From Oscillospiraceae bacterium (GTDB lineage: Bacteria; Bacillota; Clostridia; Oscillospirales; Oscillospiraceae), in contig JAFYIF010000032.1 of assembly GCA_017538775.1 (NCBI GenBank), positions 1 through 8,025 on the forward strand: 8,025 nucleotides of DNA, given 5' to 3'. The notes beneath the pieces are model-generated. The model had not been told where the DNA came from. It saw nothing but the letters and a program-made list of their open reading frames with translations, and ran no database searches. Positions within the stretch are counted from its first letter, which is position 1, and each line of letters begins with the position of its first letter. Shown here piece after piece: positions 1 to 7,145 of the stretch. A program made the translations under genes and the position numbers.

Positions 1-7
1 CAAATCC

Positions 8-40
8 ATTTTTGGCGGAAACCGCGTTTTCGCCAAAAAT
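8..40. repeat. Inverted repeat / hairpin at left edge
   Basis: Positions 8-22 pair with 26-40 to give a 15 bp stem with one G-U pair and a 3-base loop (CGC at 23-25). The stem is AT-rich at its base and GC-rich in the middle. No run of T follows the hairpin on either strand, so it is not a textbook intrinsic terminator, although it could close an upstream gene lying outside the window. It is the first of a series of palindromes before the peptidase gene and may be an intergenic repeat of the REP type; that class assignment is an inference. Confidence 0.6.
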
Positions 41-43
41 ACC

Positions 44-73
44 GCTCGCGGAGCGAGTGTCCCCGCCTCGGGG
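44..73. repeat. Pair of short GC-rich palindromes
   Basis: Two small hairpins lie here: CTCGC (45-49) with GCGAG (53-57), and CCCCG (61-65) with CGGGG (69-73), each around a 3-base loop. The GCGAGCG/GCGCAGCGC flavour continues to about position 88. Each is weak alone. Together with the stronger flanking hairpins they suggest a structured or repetitive intergenic segment. No gene was seen in 1-155. Confidence 0.35.
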
Positions 74-95
74 GCGCGAGCGCAGCGCAATCCCC

Positions 96-130
96 TCGAT
101 TCAGAACCCAGCGAAGCGGTTCTGAATCGA
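96..130. repeat. Perfect 13 bp inverted repeat upstream of peptidase gene
   Basis: Positions 96-108 (TCGATTCAGAACC) are exactly complementary to 118-130. The 9-base loop (109-117) contains a further GC/GC pair around GAA. The hairpin ends 12 bases before the Shine-Dalgarno sequence of the peptidase gene (AGGAGA, 143-148), so it would sit in that gene's leader if transcription starts upstream. No T-tract follows. It may be an intergenic repeat, an mRNA-stabilising stem or a protein-binding palindrome; the sequence does not decide between these. Confidence 0.65.
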
Positions 131-155
131 AACATCGGAATTAGGAGATAGACCC

Positions 156-1217
156 ATGACACGCATTGAAAAGATCCAGGCACAATTGAACGAACAGGAG
201 CTGGACGCCGTCATCCTGTTCTCCGAATCCAACGTCCGCTATGCCGGACAGTTCGCCTTTACCGACGGCGCGGTGGCGGTGGCCCGGGACCGGGCGCTGC
301 TGCTGACCGACTCCCGCTACATCGAGGCGGCCCAGGCCGAAGCCAGAGACGTGGAGGTGCGTCTGGTGGATTCCAGACACCCCCTCAGCGCCCAGCTCCG
401 GGACTTCCTCTCCGGCTGCAATCGCGTGGCGGCGGAGGAACAGCGCCTGCCTTACGCCGACTGGAAGCGTCTGGAGGAAAAGCTGGAGACCGCCCTGCTG
501 CCGGGGGACGCGCTGCTGGCCGGGCTGCGGGCGGTGAAGGACCCGGAGGAGATCGCGGCCCTGACGGCGGCCCAGCGCATCGCCGAGCAGGCGCTGGCGG
601 AGGTCCTGCCCTTCATCCGCCCCGGCGTCCGGGAGCGGGACATCGCGGCGGAGCTGACCTACCGGATGCTGCGCCTGGGCGGGGAGGGCAACAGCTTCGA
701 CCCCATCACCATCACCGGCCCCAACACCAGCAAGCCCCACGGCGTCCCCGGGGAGGCGGTGGTGCAGCCCGGCGACTTCGTCACCATGGACTTCGGCACT
801 CTGGTGAACGGCTACCACTCCGACATGACCCGCACCGTGGCCGTGGGCCACGCCACGGAGGAGATGCGCCGGGTCTATGACACGGTGCTCCGGGCCCAGC
901 TGGCGGGCATCGAACGGATGCGCGCCGGGACCACAGGCGCGGAGGTCCACAAGGCCGCGGAGGACATCATCCAGGCGGCTGGCTACGGCGGCTGTTTCGG
1001 CCACGGCTTCGGCCACAGCGTGGGCCTGGAGATCCACGAAAACCCGAGCGCCAGCCCCCGCAACACGAAGCCCCTGCCCGCCGGCGCGGTGGTCACGGCG
1101 GAGCCGGGCATCTATCTCCCGGGTGCCTTCGGCGTGCGCATCGAGGACATGATCCACGTCACCGAGCAGGGCCCGGTGAATCTGACCGCAGCGCCGAAAG
1201 ACCTGCTCATTTTGTAA
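156..1217 (+). CDS. M24-family Xaa-Pro peptidase (aminopeptidase P-like)
   Basis: This is a cytosolic metallopeptidase of the pita-bread fold that is expected to release the N-terminal residue before proline (Xaa-Pro-peptides) or to split Xaa-Pro dipeptides. Residues 1 to about 125 form the creatinase-like N-terminal domain, and about 130-353 the catalytic domain. All five expected metal ligands are visible: D212 (MDFG), D223 (SDMTRT), H287 (GHGFGHS), E316 (AEPGIY) and E330 (RIEDM). H294 in the following LEIHE is a likely catalytic histidine. At 353 residues it matches the short YqhT/YpdF-type proteins rather than the longer E. coli PepP. The ATG is well placed 7 bases after AGGAGA. There is no signal peptide. 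The family is clear; aminopeptidase versus dipeptidase specificity cannot be settled here, so no symbol is given (pepP-like). A TetR-type regulator follows after 19 bases, probably in the same transcript. Confidence 0.93.
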   Translation: MTRIEKIQAQLNEQELDAVILFSESNVRYAGQFAFTDGAVAVARDRALLLTDSRYIEAAQAEARDVEVRLVDSRHPLSAQLRDFLSGCNRVAAEEQRLPYADWKRLEEKLETALLPGDALLAGLRAVKDPEEIAALTAAQRIAEQALAEVLPFIRPGVRERDIAAELTYRMLRLGGEGNSFDPITITGPNTSKPHGVPGEAVVQPGDFVTMDFGTLVNGYHSDMTRTVAVGHATEEMRRVYDTVLRAQLAGIERMRAGTTGAEVHKAAEDIIQAAGYGGCFGHGFGHSVGLEIHENPSASPRNTKPLPAGAVVTAEPGIYLPGAFGVRIEDMIHVTEQGPVNLTAAPKDLLIL

Positions 1218-1236
1218 ACCGGGGGAGGTTGTAACC

Positions 1237-1839
1237 GTGCCGCGGAAGCCGAAGCGCAACACCAAGGGCCGGATCATCTCCGCCGCCTGGAAGCTCTTCT
1301 ATGAACAGGGCTATGAGGACACCACGCTGGAGGACATCCTGGAGGCCAGCGAGACCAGCCGGGGCACCTTCTACCACTACTTTGAGGGGAAGGACGCGCT
1401 GCTGGGCACCCTCAGCGACCTGTTCGACGAGAAATACCGCCAGCTCCTGCCGGAGCTGCGGGAGGAGGAGCACGCGGTCTCGGTGCTGGCCTTTCTGAAC
1501 CGGGAGCTGTTTGCGATGATCGACTCCAGCGTGTCCGTGGAGCTGCTGGCCCGGCTGCTGTCCACCCAGCTCATCACCAAGGGGGAGAAGCACCTGCTGG
1601 ACCGCAACCGTCTCTACTTCCGCCTGCTGCGGACGGTCATCGCCCGGGGTCAGAGCCGGGGCGAGCTGCGCGCCGACCGCTCGGTGAACGAGATCGTCAA
1701 GGCCTATGCGCTGATGGAGCGGGGCCTGATGTACGACTGGTGCCTCTGCTCCGGGGAGTACTCCCTGAGCCGCTACAGCGCGGACATGATGGAGATGTTC
1801 CTGAAACTTTATGCCGCCCCGCCGGACCCGGATTCGTGA
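1237..1839 (+). CDS. TetR/AcrR-family transcriptional regulator
   Basis: This 200-residue protein has the size and layout of a TetR-type one-component regulator. Residues about 10-57 form the N-terminal DNA-binding domain, with the characteristic stretch TSRGTFYHYFEGKDALL where recognition helix and following helix meet. The remaining all-helical region is the ligand-binding and dimerisation domain, whose sequence is not conserved enough to name a ligand. Translation starts at GTG 1237, supported by a strong GGGGGAGG (1221-1228) eight bases upstream; no ATG gives a better fit. It lies 19 bases after the peptidase gene, consistent with co-transcription, and directly upstream of the putP regulatory gap. 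Control of putP, of its own operon, or of a distant gene are all possible. The family call is firm; the target is unknown. Confidence 0.92.
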   Translation: MPRKPKRNTKGRIISAAWKLFYEQGYEDTTLEDILEASETSRGTFYHYFEGKDALLGTLSDLFDEKYRQLLPELREEEHAVSVLAFLNRELFAMIDSSVSVELLARLLSTQLITKGEKHLLDRNRLYFRLLRTVIARGQSRGELRADRSVNEIVKAYALMERGLMYDWCLCSGEYSLSRYSADMMEMFLKLYAAPPDPDS

Positions 1840-1877
1840 TTCCAATTTCAGTATAGAACGAAGTACAGTTATTTTCC

Positions 1878-1898
1878 CTTGAAAATCAAGCAGATTTT
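1878..1898. promoter_or_regulatory. Alternative small hairpins upstream of putP
   Basis: Two mutually exclusive stems can form. CTTGA (1878-1882) pairs with TCAAG (1886-1890), and AAAATC (1882-1887) pairs with GATTTT (1893-1898). They lie in the AT-richer gap between the regulator gene and putP, just left of the larger inverted repeat. If transcription starts at the promoter proposed at 1948-1976 these would be DNA only. Significance is uncertain, since AT-rich DNA forms short stems by chance. Confidence 0.25.
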
Positions 1899-1902
1899 GT
1901 CA

Positions 1903-1952
1903 TGCAAGCAAGATTTCCTGTTTGGCGTGTCTAAACAGCAGTCTTGCTTGCA
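1903..1952. repeat. Long interrupted inverted repeat over the putP promoter
   Basis: TGCAAGCAAGA at 1903-1913 is exactly complementary to TCTTGCTTGCA at 1942-1952. Inside it CTGTTT (1918-1923) is exactly complementary to AAACAG (1933-1938), leaving a 9-base centre. The symmetry is therefore 11 bp, a 4x3 internal mismatch, 6 bp and a loop. There is no T-tract after it, so a terminator is unlikely. The right arm overlaps the proposed putP -35 element (1948-1953), which is what an operator for a repressor would look like. A structured RNA from an upstream start is the alternative. The TetR-type gene next door is one candidate binder, although the spacing of the arms is wider than in usual TetR operators. 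Confidence 0.7.
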
Positions 1953-1976
1953 GTCTATTCTCAACTGTGCTATTCT
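1948..1976 (+). promoter_or_regulatory. Probable sigma-A promoter of putP
   Basis: A -35-like TTGCAG (1948-1953) lies exactly 17 bases from a -10-like TATTCT (1971-1976). The -10 is preceded by TGC, an extended -10 motif that can compensate for a weak -35. It would place the transcript start near 1983 and leave a leader of about 28 bases before the putP ATG. The match is moderate (three of six and four of six consensus bases). The evidence is sequence resemblance and position only. Confidence 0.45.
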
Positions 1977-2010
1977 CTGTCCAATCATACAGAAAGGGAA
2001 TGTGAATCTT

Positions 2011-3549
2011 ATGACAAGTGCCGGAACCGCGATCCTGGTCACCATCCTCGTCTATCTGCTGGGGATGATCGGGATCGGCATCTACTTCAACCGCAAGGGC
2101 AGCGGCGAGAACGCCGGAGAGTTCTATCTGGGCGGGCGCAAGCTGGGCCCGCTGGTCACGGCCATGAGCGCCGAGGCCAGCGACATGAGCAGCTATCTGC
2201 TGATGGGTCTGCCGGGCCTGGCCTATCTCTGCGGCATCGCGGAGGCGGGCTGGACCATCATCGGCCTGGCCGTGGGTACCTACCTGAACTTCCTGATCGT
2301 GGCCCGGCGGCTGCGCCGTTACAGCGCCCACCTGGGGGCCATCACCCTGCCGGACTACTTCTCCCGCCGCTGGAAGGATGAGCGCCATGTGCTGAGCCTG
2401 GTGGCGGCACTGGTCATCATCATCTTCTTCGTCCCCTACACCGCCTCCGGCTTCAGCGCCGTGGGCAAGCTGTTCCACAGCCTCTTCGGCTGGGATTACC
2501 ACGCCAGCATGGTCATCGGCGCGCTGGTCATCATCGGCTACACGGTCCTGGGCGGCTTCCTGGCCGTCAGCACCACCGACCTGATCCAGAGCATCTTCAT
2601 GACCGTGGCCCTGGTGGTCATCGTCCTCTTCGGCATCCAGCAGGCCGGCGGCCTGGACGCGGTGATGGAGAACGCGAAAGCCTTGCCCGGCTACCTGAAC
2701 CTGAACCAGGGCTATCTGGCCGACTCCGGCACGGCGGGCAGCTTCGGCTTCCTCAGCATCGTCTCCACCCTGGCCTGGGGCCTGGGCTACTTTGGAATGC
2801 CCCACATCCTGCTGCGCTTCATGGCCATCCGGGACGAGCGCGAGGTCAAGACCAGCCGCCGCATCGCCAGCGTCTGGGTGGTCCTCAGCATGGTCGTGGC
2901 CGTGTTCATCGGCATCATCGGCCTGGCCGTCAGCCGCACCGGGGCCATTGAGACCCTGAGCGGCAACGACAGCGAGACCGTCATCGTCCGCCTGGCCCAT
3001 CTGATGAGCGAGAACGGCGTGCTGTTTGCCGTCGTCGCCGGCGTCATCCTGGCGGGCATCCTGGCCGCCACCATGTCCACGGCGGACAGCCAGCTCCTGG
3101 CCGCGGCCAGCAGCGTCTCCGAGGACGTGACCCAGGGCTTCTTCGGCATCCGCTTCCAGCGCAAGAGCGCCATGCTGGCGGCCCGGATCACGGTCATCGT
3201 CATCGCGGTCGTGGGCGTGCTCCTGGCCTGGAATCCGGACAGCAGCGTGTTCCGCGTGGTCTCCTTCGCCTGGGCGGGCTTCGGCGCGGCCTTCGGCCCG
3301 GTGGTGCTGTTCAGCCTCCTGTGGAAGCGGAGCACCAAATGGGGCGCGCTGGCCGGAATGCTGGCCGGCGGCGCGATGGTCTTCATCTGGAAGTTCCTGG
3401 TGCGCCCCCTGGGCGGCTCCTTCGACATCTACGAGCTGCTTCCGGCCTTCCTGGTGGCCTCCGTCGCCATCGTGGTGGTCAGTCTGCTGACAAAGCGCCC
3501 GGAGCAGGAGGTCCTGGACAGCTTCGACGCGGTGAAGAAGGGCGCCTGA
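2011..3549 (+). CDS. putP: Sodium/proline symporter (PutP, SSS family)
   Basis: This is a cytoplasmic-membrane secondary transporter of the sodium:solute symporter family, expected to import proline with Na+. The 512-residue length fits PutP (about 500) and the hydropathy suggests about 13 helices. The stretch ASDMSSYLLMGLPG (residues 56-69, including D58) matches the conserved PutP helix that carries sodium-site residues. MSTADSQLL (355-363) carries the Ser-Thr pair S356/T357 corresponding to the second sodium-site helix. ATG 2011 is chosen because the protein from there begins like PutP and AAAGGGA (1993-1999) lies 11 bases upstream. GTG 2002 is in frame but too near that site, and an in-frame TTG at 1879 would translate the regulatory repeat. 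A terminator follows. Proline is the best substrate guess, but related SSS members carry other solutes. The position after a peptidase that handles proline bonds supports proline. Confidence 0.9.
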   Translation: MTSAGTAILVTILVYLLGMIGIGIYFNRKGSGENAGEFYLGGRKLGPLVTAMSAEASDMSSYLLMGLPGLAYLCGIAEAGWTIIGLAVGTYLNFLIVARRLRRYSAHLGAITLPDYFSRRWKDERHVLSLVAALVIIIFFVPYTASGFSAVGKLFHSLFGWDYHASMVIGALVIIGYTVLGGFLAVSTTDLIQSIFMTVALVVIVLFGIQQAGGLDAVMENAKALPGYLNLNQGYLADSGTAGSFGFLSIVSTLAWGLGYFGMPHILLRFMAIRDEREVKTSRRIASVWVVLSMVVAVFIGIIGLAVSRTGAIETLSGNDSETVIVRLAHLMSENGVLFAVVAGVILAGILAATMSTADSQLLAAASSVSEDVTQGFFGIRFQRKSAMLAARITVIVIAVVGVLLAWNPDSSVFRVVSFAWAGFGAAFGPVVLFSLLWKRSTKWGALAGMLAGGAMVFIWKFLVRPLGGSFDIYELLPAFLVASVAIVVVSLLTKRPEQEVLDSFDAVKKGA

Positions 3550-3572
3550 ACCCTCCCCCCCCGGAATCCCAC

Positions 3573-3610
3573 ACGGCTCCCCGGCAGTTGCGCCGGGGAG
3601 CCGTTTGTCT
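3573..3610 (+). terminator. Intrinsic terminator of putP
   Basis: ACGGCTCCCCGGC (3573-3585) pairs perfectly with 3592-3604 around a 6-base loop (AGTTGC). The 13 bp GC-rich stem is followed by a short T-rich stretch, TTGTCT. It starts 23 bases after the putP stop, after a C-rich run, and insulates putP from the guaB promoter downstream. Confidence 0.85.
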
Positions 3611-3679
3611 GAGTTCACCATATCTTGTGGAAAAAGGGGGGACGGAACAACGAAAAATGCCGAATTCACGGCCAGCCCA

Positions 3680-3707
3680 TTGCAAAGCCCCCAGTCCGTG
3701 TTATAAT
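3680..3707 (+). promoter_or_regulatory. Strong sigma-A promoter of guaB
   Basis: A consensus -10 box TATAAT (3702-3707) is preceded by TGT, an extended -10 motif. A -35-like TTGCAA (3680-3685) lies 16 bases upstream of it. The start would be near 3714, giving a leader of about 38 bases. I saw no guanine riboswitch or clear PurR box between the putP terminator and this promoter, so control may act at the promoter or at translation. Confidence 0.8.
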
Positions 3708-3719
3708 ATGGTTTCATAT

Positions 3720-3737
3720 CTTTCATGGGTGAAAGGA
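3720..3737 (+). promoter_or_regulatory. Hairpin covering the guaB ribosome-binding site
   Basis: CTTTCA (3720-3725) pairs with TGAAAG (3730-3735) around TGGG. The right arm contains most of the Shine-Dalgarno sequence GAAAGGA (3731-3737). In the mRNA this 6 bp stem could mask the ribosome-binding site. It is short and AU-containing, so it may be only marginally stable. Confidence 0.4.
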
Positions 3738-3745
3738 CGGGATGA

Positions 3746-5227
<1,482 letters not shown>

Positions 5228-5233
5228 GCGCCC

Positions 5234-5289
5234 TTCCCAGGATTTACGCCTTGCTTTCTCCCGAAAGCAGGGCGTAAACTGTTCCCAGG
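5234..5289. repeat. 8 bp direct repeats flanking the post-guaB hairpin
   Basis: TTCCCAGG occurs at 5234-5241 and again at 5282-5289, immediately on either side of the hairpin at 5243-5278. The second copy merges into the AGGTGAT that serves as ribosome-binding site of the small ORF at 5298. The arrangement resembles a target duplication around a tiny palindromic insert, but an 8-base repeat can also arise by chance. Confidence 0.5.
5243..5278 (+). terminator. Strong hairpin after guaB, possible terminator without T-tract
   Basis: Positions 5243-5258 pair with 5263-5278 to form a 16 bp stem with one G-U pair and a 4-base loop (TCCC). It starts 15 bases after the guaB stop, where a terminator or an mRNA 3'-end stem is expected. 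Neither strand has a T-run after the stem, so it is not a canonical intrinsic terminator. It could protect the guaB transcript 3' end, act with Rho, or work as a weak bidirectional stop for the convergent rnmV operon. Confidence 0.55.
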
Positions 5290-5297
5290 TGATACAT

Positions 5298-5537
5298 ATG
5301 CGCGCACATCTGAAAAAACTGCGCCGGAGCATCGAAACGCTGCCCCGGCACATCTATCTCTTTCTGAAAGGACTGCTGCTGCTGGCCGACGGCCAGCTTC
5401 TGGCCTCCGCGCTGCTCTTCGCGCTGGGCCGCAGCCACCAGGCCCGGCACCTGGCCCGGCTCTGTCTGGAGACCCCCGCCGCCGTGCTGCTCATGGGTCT
5501 GCTGGGTCTGGCCTTTCTGCTGGACCGGAGCCCATGA
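5298..5537 (+). CDS. Small hypothetical membrane protein (two predicted helices)
   Basis: I do not recognise this 79-residue ORF. It begins with a basic stretch (MRAHLKKLRR). A first hydrophobic segment spans about 20-43, a basic linker (RSHQARHLARL) about 45-55, and a second hydrophobic segment about 60-75. Leucine makes up 24 of 79 residues. Basic residues before the first helix and between the helices fit a small inner-membrane protein. ATG 5298 has AGGTGA (5287-5292) five bases upstream, which is the main support for it being real. It lies 70 bases after guaB behind the hairpin, and its last 47 bases overlap the end of rnmV on the other strand. GC-rich DNA readily makes spurious ORFs, and no domain is visible, so this is a moderate call. 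Confidence 0.5.
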   Translation: MRAHLKKLRRSIETLPRHIYLFLKGLLLLADGQLLASALLFALGRSHQARHLARLCLETPAAVLLMGLLGLAFLLDRSP

Positions 5538-6105
5538 GCGCCTCCAGTTCCGGCAGGGTGTACAGGACGTTCAGCACCTGCAAAAGCTGCTTTGCGCTCA
5601 TGCGTTCCGGCAGCTCCAGCGCCCGCTGGAGTTCCCGCCGCCGAAAAGCGCTGTCCGCCCCGCCGGAGAGACCCAGCCGACAAAGGTCGGCTTTCGTGAT
5701 CCCGGCGCGCCGGGGCTGCGCCGTCTCGTCCAGCGTGGCCCCGGCCCGGCGCAGGGCCTCCAGCAGCGTCTCCGGGTCCATGCCCTCCACGCCCAGCTTC
5801 CCCTCCCGCGAGGGGAAGCGTTTTCGTCTCTCCTTGCCGTACACGTCGGGGATGTAGGCGTGTTTGACCAGTTCCGGCTCCGCCAGTCCGCTCAGGTGCC
5901 CCCGGATCAGCGCCCCGGCCCCGTCCGGGTCCGTCAGCACCACCAGGCCCCGCTCCTTTGCCAGCCGCCGCAGCATGGCCCGCTTGTCCGGCTCCCGGAA
6001 GATGCGGAAGCCGTCGGTGCAGACCACCGTGGCGTCCACTGCCCGCAGCAGGGCGTCCTTGTCGCAGCGCCCCTCCACCACCAGGACCTCTTTGACTCGG
6101 ACCAC
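5491..6105 (-). CDS. rnmV: Ribonuclease M5 (5S rRNA maturase)
   Basis: RNase M5 trims precursor 5S rRNA on both strands of its stem, in the cytoplasm and with ribosomal protein L18 as cofactor in Bacillus. The N-terminal Toprim domain is clear: VVEGRCD (9-15) with the catalytic E11, and TDPDGAG (58-64) with the acidic pair D59/D61. The C-terminal half has the M5-specific KLGVEGMDPETLLEAL region (103-118) and GLSGGADSAFRRREL (145-159). At 204 residues it is slightly longer than the Bacillus protein (about 186), mainly in a Pro-rich tail and the linker. Translation starts at GTG, two bases after the holA stop, with GGGGG inside the holA end as ribosome-binding site, so it is probably translationally coupled to holA. 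In Bacillus rnmV neighbours ksgA; here it follows holA. Its 3' end overlaps the small plus-strand ORF. Confidence 0.94.
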   Translation of the reverse strand: MVRVKEVLVVEGRCDKDALLRAVDATVVCTDGFRIFREPDKRAMLRRLAKERGLVVLTDPDGAGALIRGHLSGLAEPELVKHAYIPDVYGKERRKRFPSREGKLGVEGMDPETLLEALRRAGATLDETAQPRRAGITKADLCRLGLSGGADSAFRRRELQRALELPERMSAKQLLQVLNVLYTLPELEALMGSGPAERPDPADP

Positions 6106-6107
6106 GC

Positions 6108-7145
6108 TCAGACCCCCGCGGCCAGCCGGGAGAAGAGTTCCCGGAGCAGCGCCCCCGGGTCCAGCCCCGTGGACTTCATCCGGTAGTCGTACTCCGCGCA
6201 GAGGCAGACCTGCCGCCCCAGCTCCTCCAGGGAGCAGCGGGCAGCCGCGTCCCGGAGCTTGTTGTAGACGAAGGCATAGCTCGTCCCCAGCAGCTCCATG
6301 GCCTCGTCCCGGCCCAGCCCGGCGTCCATGGCGGCCCGGGCGGTGTACAGGCGGCGAACTTGCTGGCCGATCAGGCTGTTCAGGAAGATGGGGTGGTTGT
6401 CCTTGTCCCCCAGCAGCTCGCCCAGCAACCCGGCGGCCTCGTCATAGCGCCGGGCGGCCAGCAGGTCCGTCATGGCGAACACGTCCGCCTCCGGCAGCCG
6501 GTGGACCGTGGCGTCCAGGTCGGCCCGGGTGATCCGGGGGCCGGGGGCATAGGCGGCGGCCTTCTCGATCTCGGGGATCAGGGCGCTCATGTTGCTCCCG
6601 GCGAGAAAGAGCAGATACTCCGCCTCCCCGCGCCCGATCTCCTTGCCCAGGGCGCGGAAGCGGGCGGCGATCCAGCCGCTCAGGGCGGCGGGTTCCTGTT
6701 CCGTGAAGGCGAGGGCGTGCCCCAGCTTTTTCAGCAGCTTCACCGAGGCCAGCCGCCCGTCCGGGGCCTGGGCGGGACTCTGGACAAAGGCCAGGGTACA
6801 GAAGTCCGGCAGCTCCGCCAGAATGCCTTTCAGCCGTTCCAGCTCCGCGTCCTTGCAGCGATTCAGGTCATAGTCCCGCACTTCCACAAAGACCCGGGAG
6901 CCGAAGAAGGGCAGGGCGCTGACCGCCTCGCCCAGGTCGTTCAGGTCCAGACTCTGGCCGCTGGGCTTCCGGTGGTTCATCGTGTCCCCCTCGTCCAGGC
7001 AGAGGGCGCGCAGCGTGTCCAGATAGCGCTCCCGCAGGTATTCCTCCGGCCCGTAGAGCAGATAGACGCCCCCCGGCCCCCTGGCCCGGAGCGCCTTGAT
7101 CTCCGCGTTGTAGTTCAGCCGTTCCTTATTCTTCGCTTTCGCCAT
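6108..7145 (-). CDS. holA: DNA polymerase III subunit delta
   Basis: The delta subunit is the wrench of the clamp loader: it binds and opens the beta sliding clamp. The 345-residue length matches the family (E. coli 343, B. subtilis YqeN about 347). The N-terminal GGVYLLYGPEEYLRERYL (25-42) is the typical degenerate AAA+ start (YLLxGxExYL), which lacks a functional Walker A lysine, as expected for delta. ALPFFGSRVFVEVRD follows as the conserved second strand region. The C-terminal collar domain carries NHPIFLNSLIGQQVRRLY, another family hallmark. The ATG overlaps the end of comEC by 20 bases and is preceded by GGGAGGG (7149-7155) within comEC. The comEC-holA order is conserved in Firmicutes and supports the call. 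Confidence 0.95.
   Translation of the reverse strand: MAKAKNKERLNYNAEIKALRARGPGGVYLLYGPEEYLRERYLDTLRALCLDEGDTMNHRKPSGQSLDLNDLGEAVSALPFFGSRVFVEVRDYDLNRCKDAELERLKGILAELPDFCTLAFVQSPAQAPDGRLASVKLLKKLGHALAFTEQEPAALSGWIAARFRALGKEIGRGEAEYLLFLAGSNMSALIPEIEKAAAYAPGPRITRADLDATVHRLPEADVFAMTDLLAARRYDEAAGLLGELLGDKDNHPIFLNSLIGQQVRRLYTARAAMDAGLGRDEAMELLGTSYAFVYNKLRDAAARCSLEELGRQVCLCAEYDYRMKSTGLDPGALLRELFSRLAAGV

Noticed and set aside
8..40. Intrinsic terminator of an upstream gene
   Set aside because: The stem is strong but no T-run follows it on either strand, so a terminator call is not supported from this window alone.
1879..2010. N-terminal extension of the symporter from TTG 1879
   Set aside because: It would translate the inverted repeat and promoter, has no good ribosome site, and adds 44 residues absent from PutP-type proteins. 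ATG 2011 fits better.
1878..2010. T-box or other amino-acid riboswitch controlling putP
   Set aside because: No T-box signature (GGGTGGNACCGCG-like) and no terminator with T-tract is present; the pairing looks more like DNA symmetry at a promoter.
3645..3672. PurR-box-like sequence upstream of guaB (GGAACAACG...CCGAATTCA)
   Set aside because: It shares only a CCGAA core with the Bacillus PurBox, misses several positions and has no properly placed second box.
3605..3701. Guanine riboswitch before guaB
   Set aside because: The segment lies upstream of the promoter and shows no three-way-junction pairing of the purine type; the leader of about 38 bases is too short for one.
1900..3726. Very long minus-strand open frame opposite putP
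   Set aside because: It mirrors putP through G/C-biased third positions, and its translation is low-complexity (Ala/Gly/Asp/His/Gln-rich) with no recognisable domain. The same explains other long antisense frames opposite guaB, the peptidase and holA.
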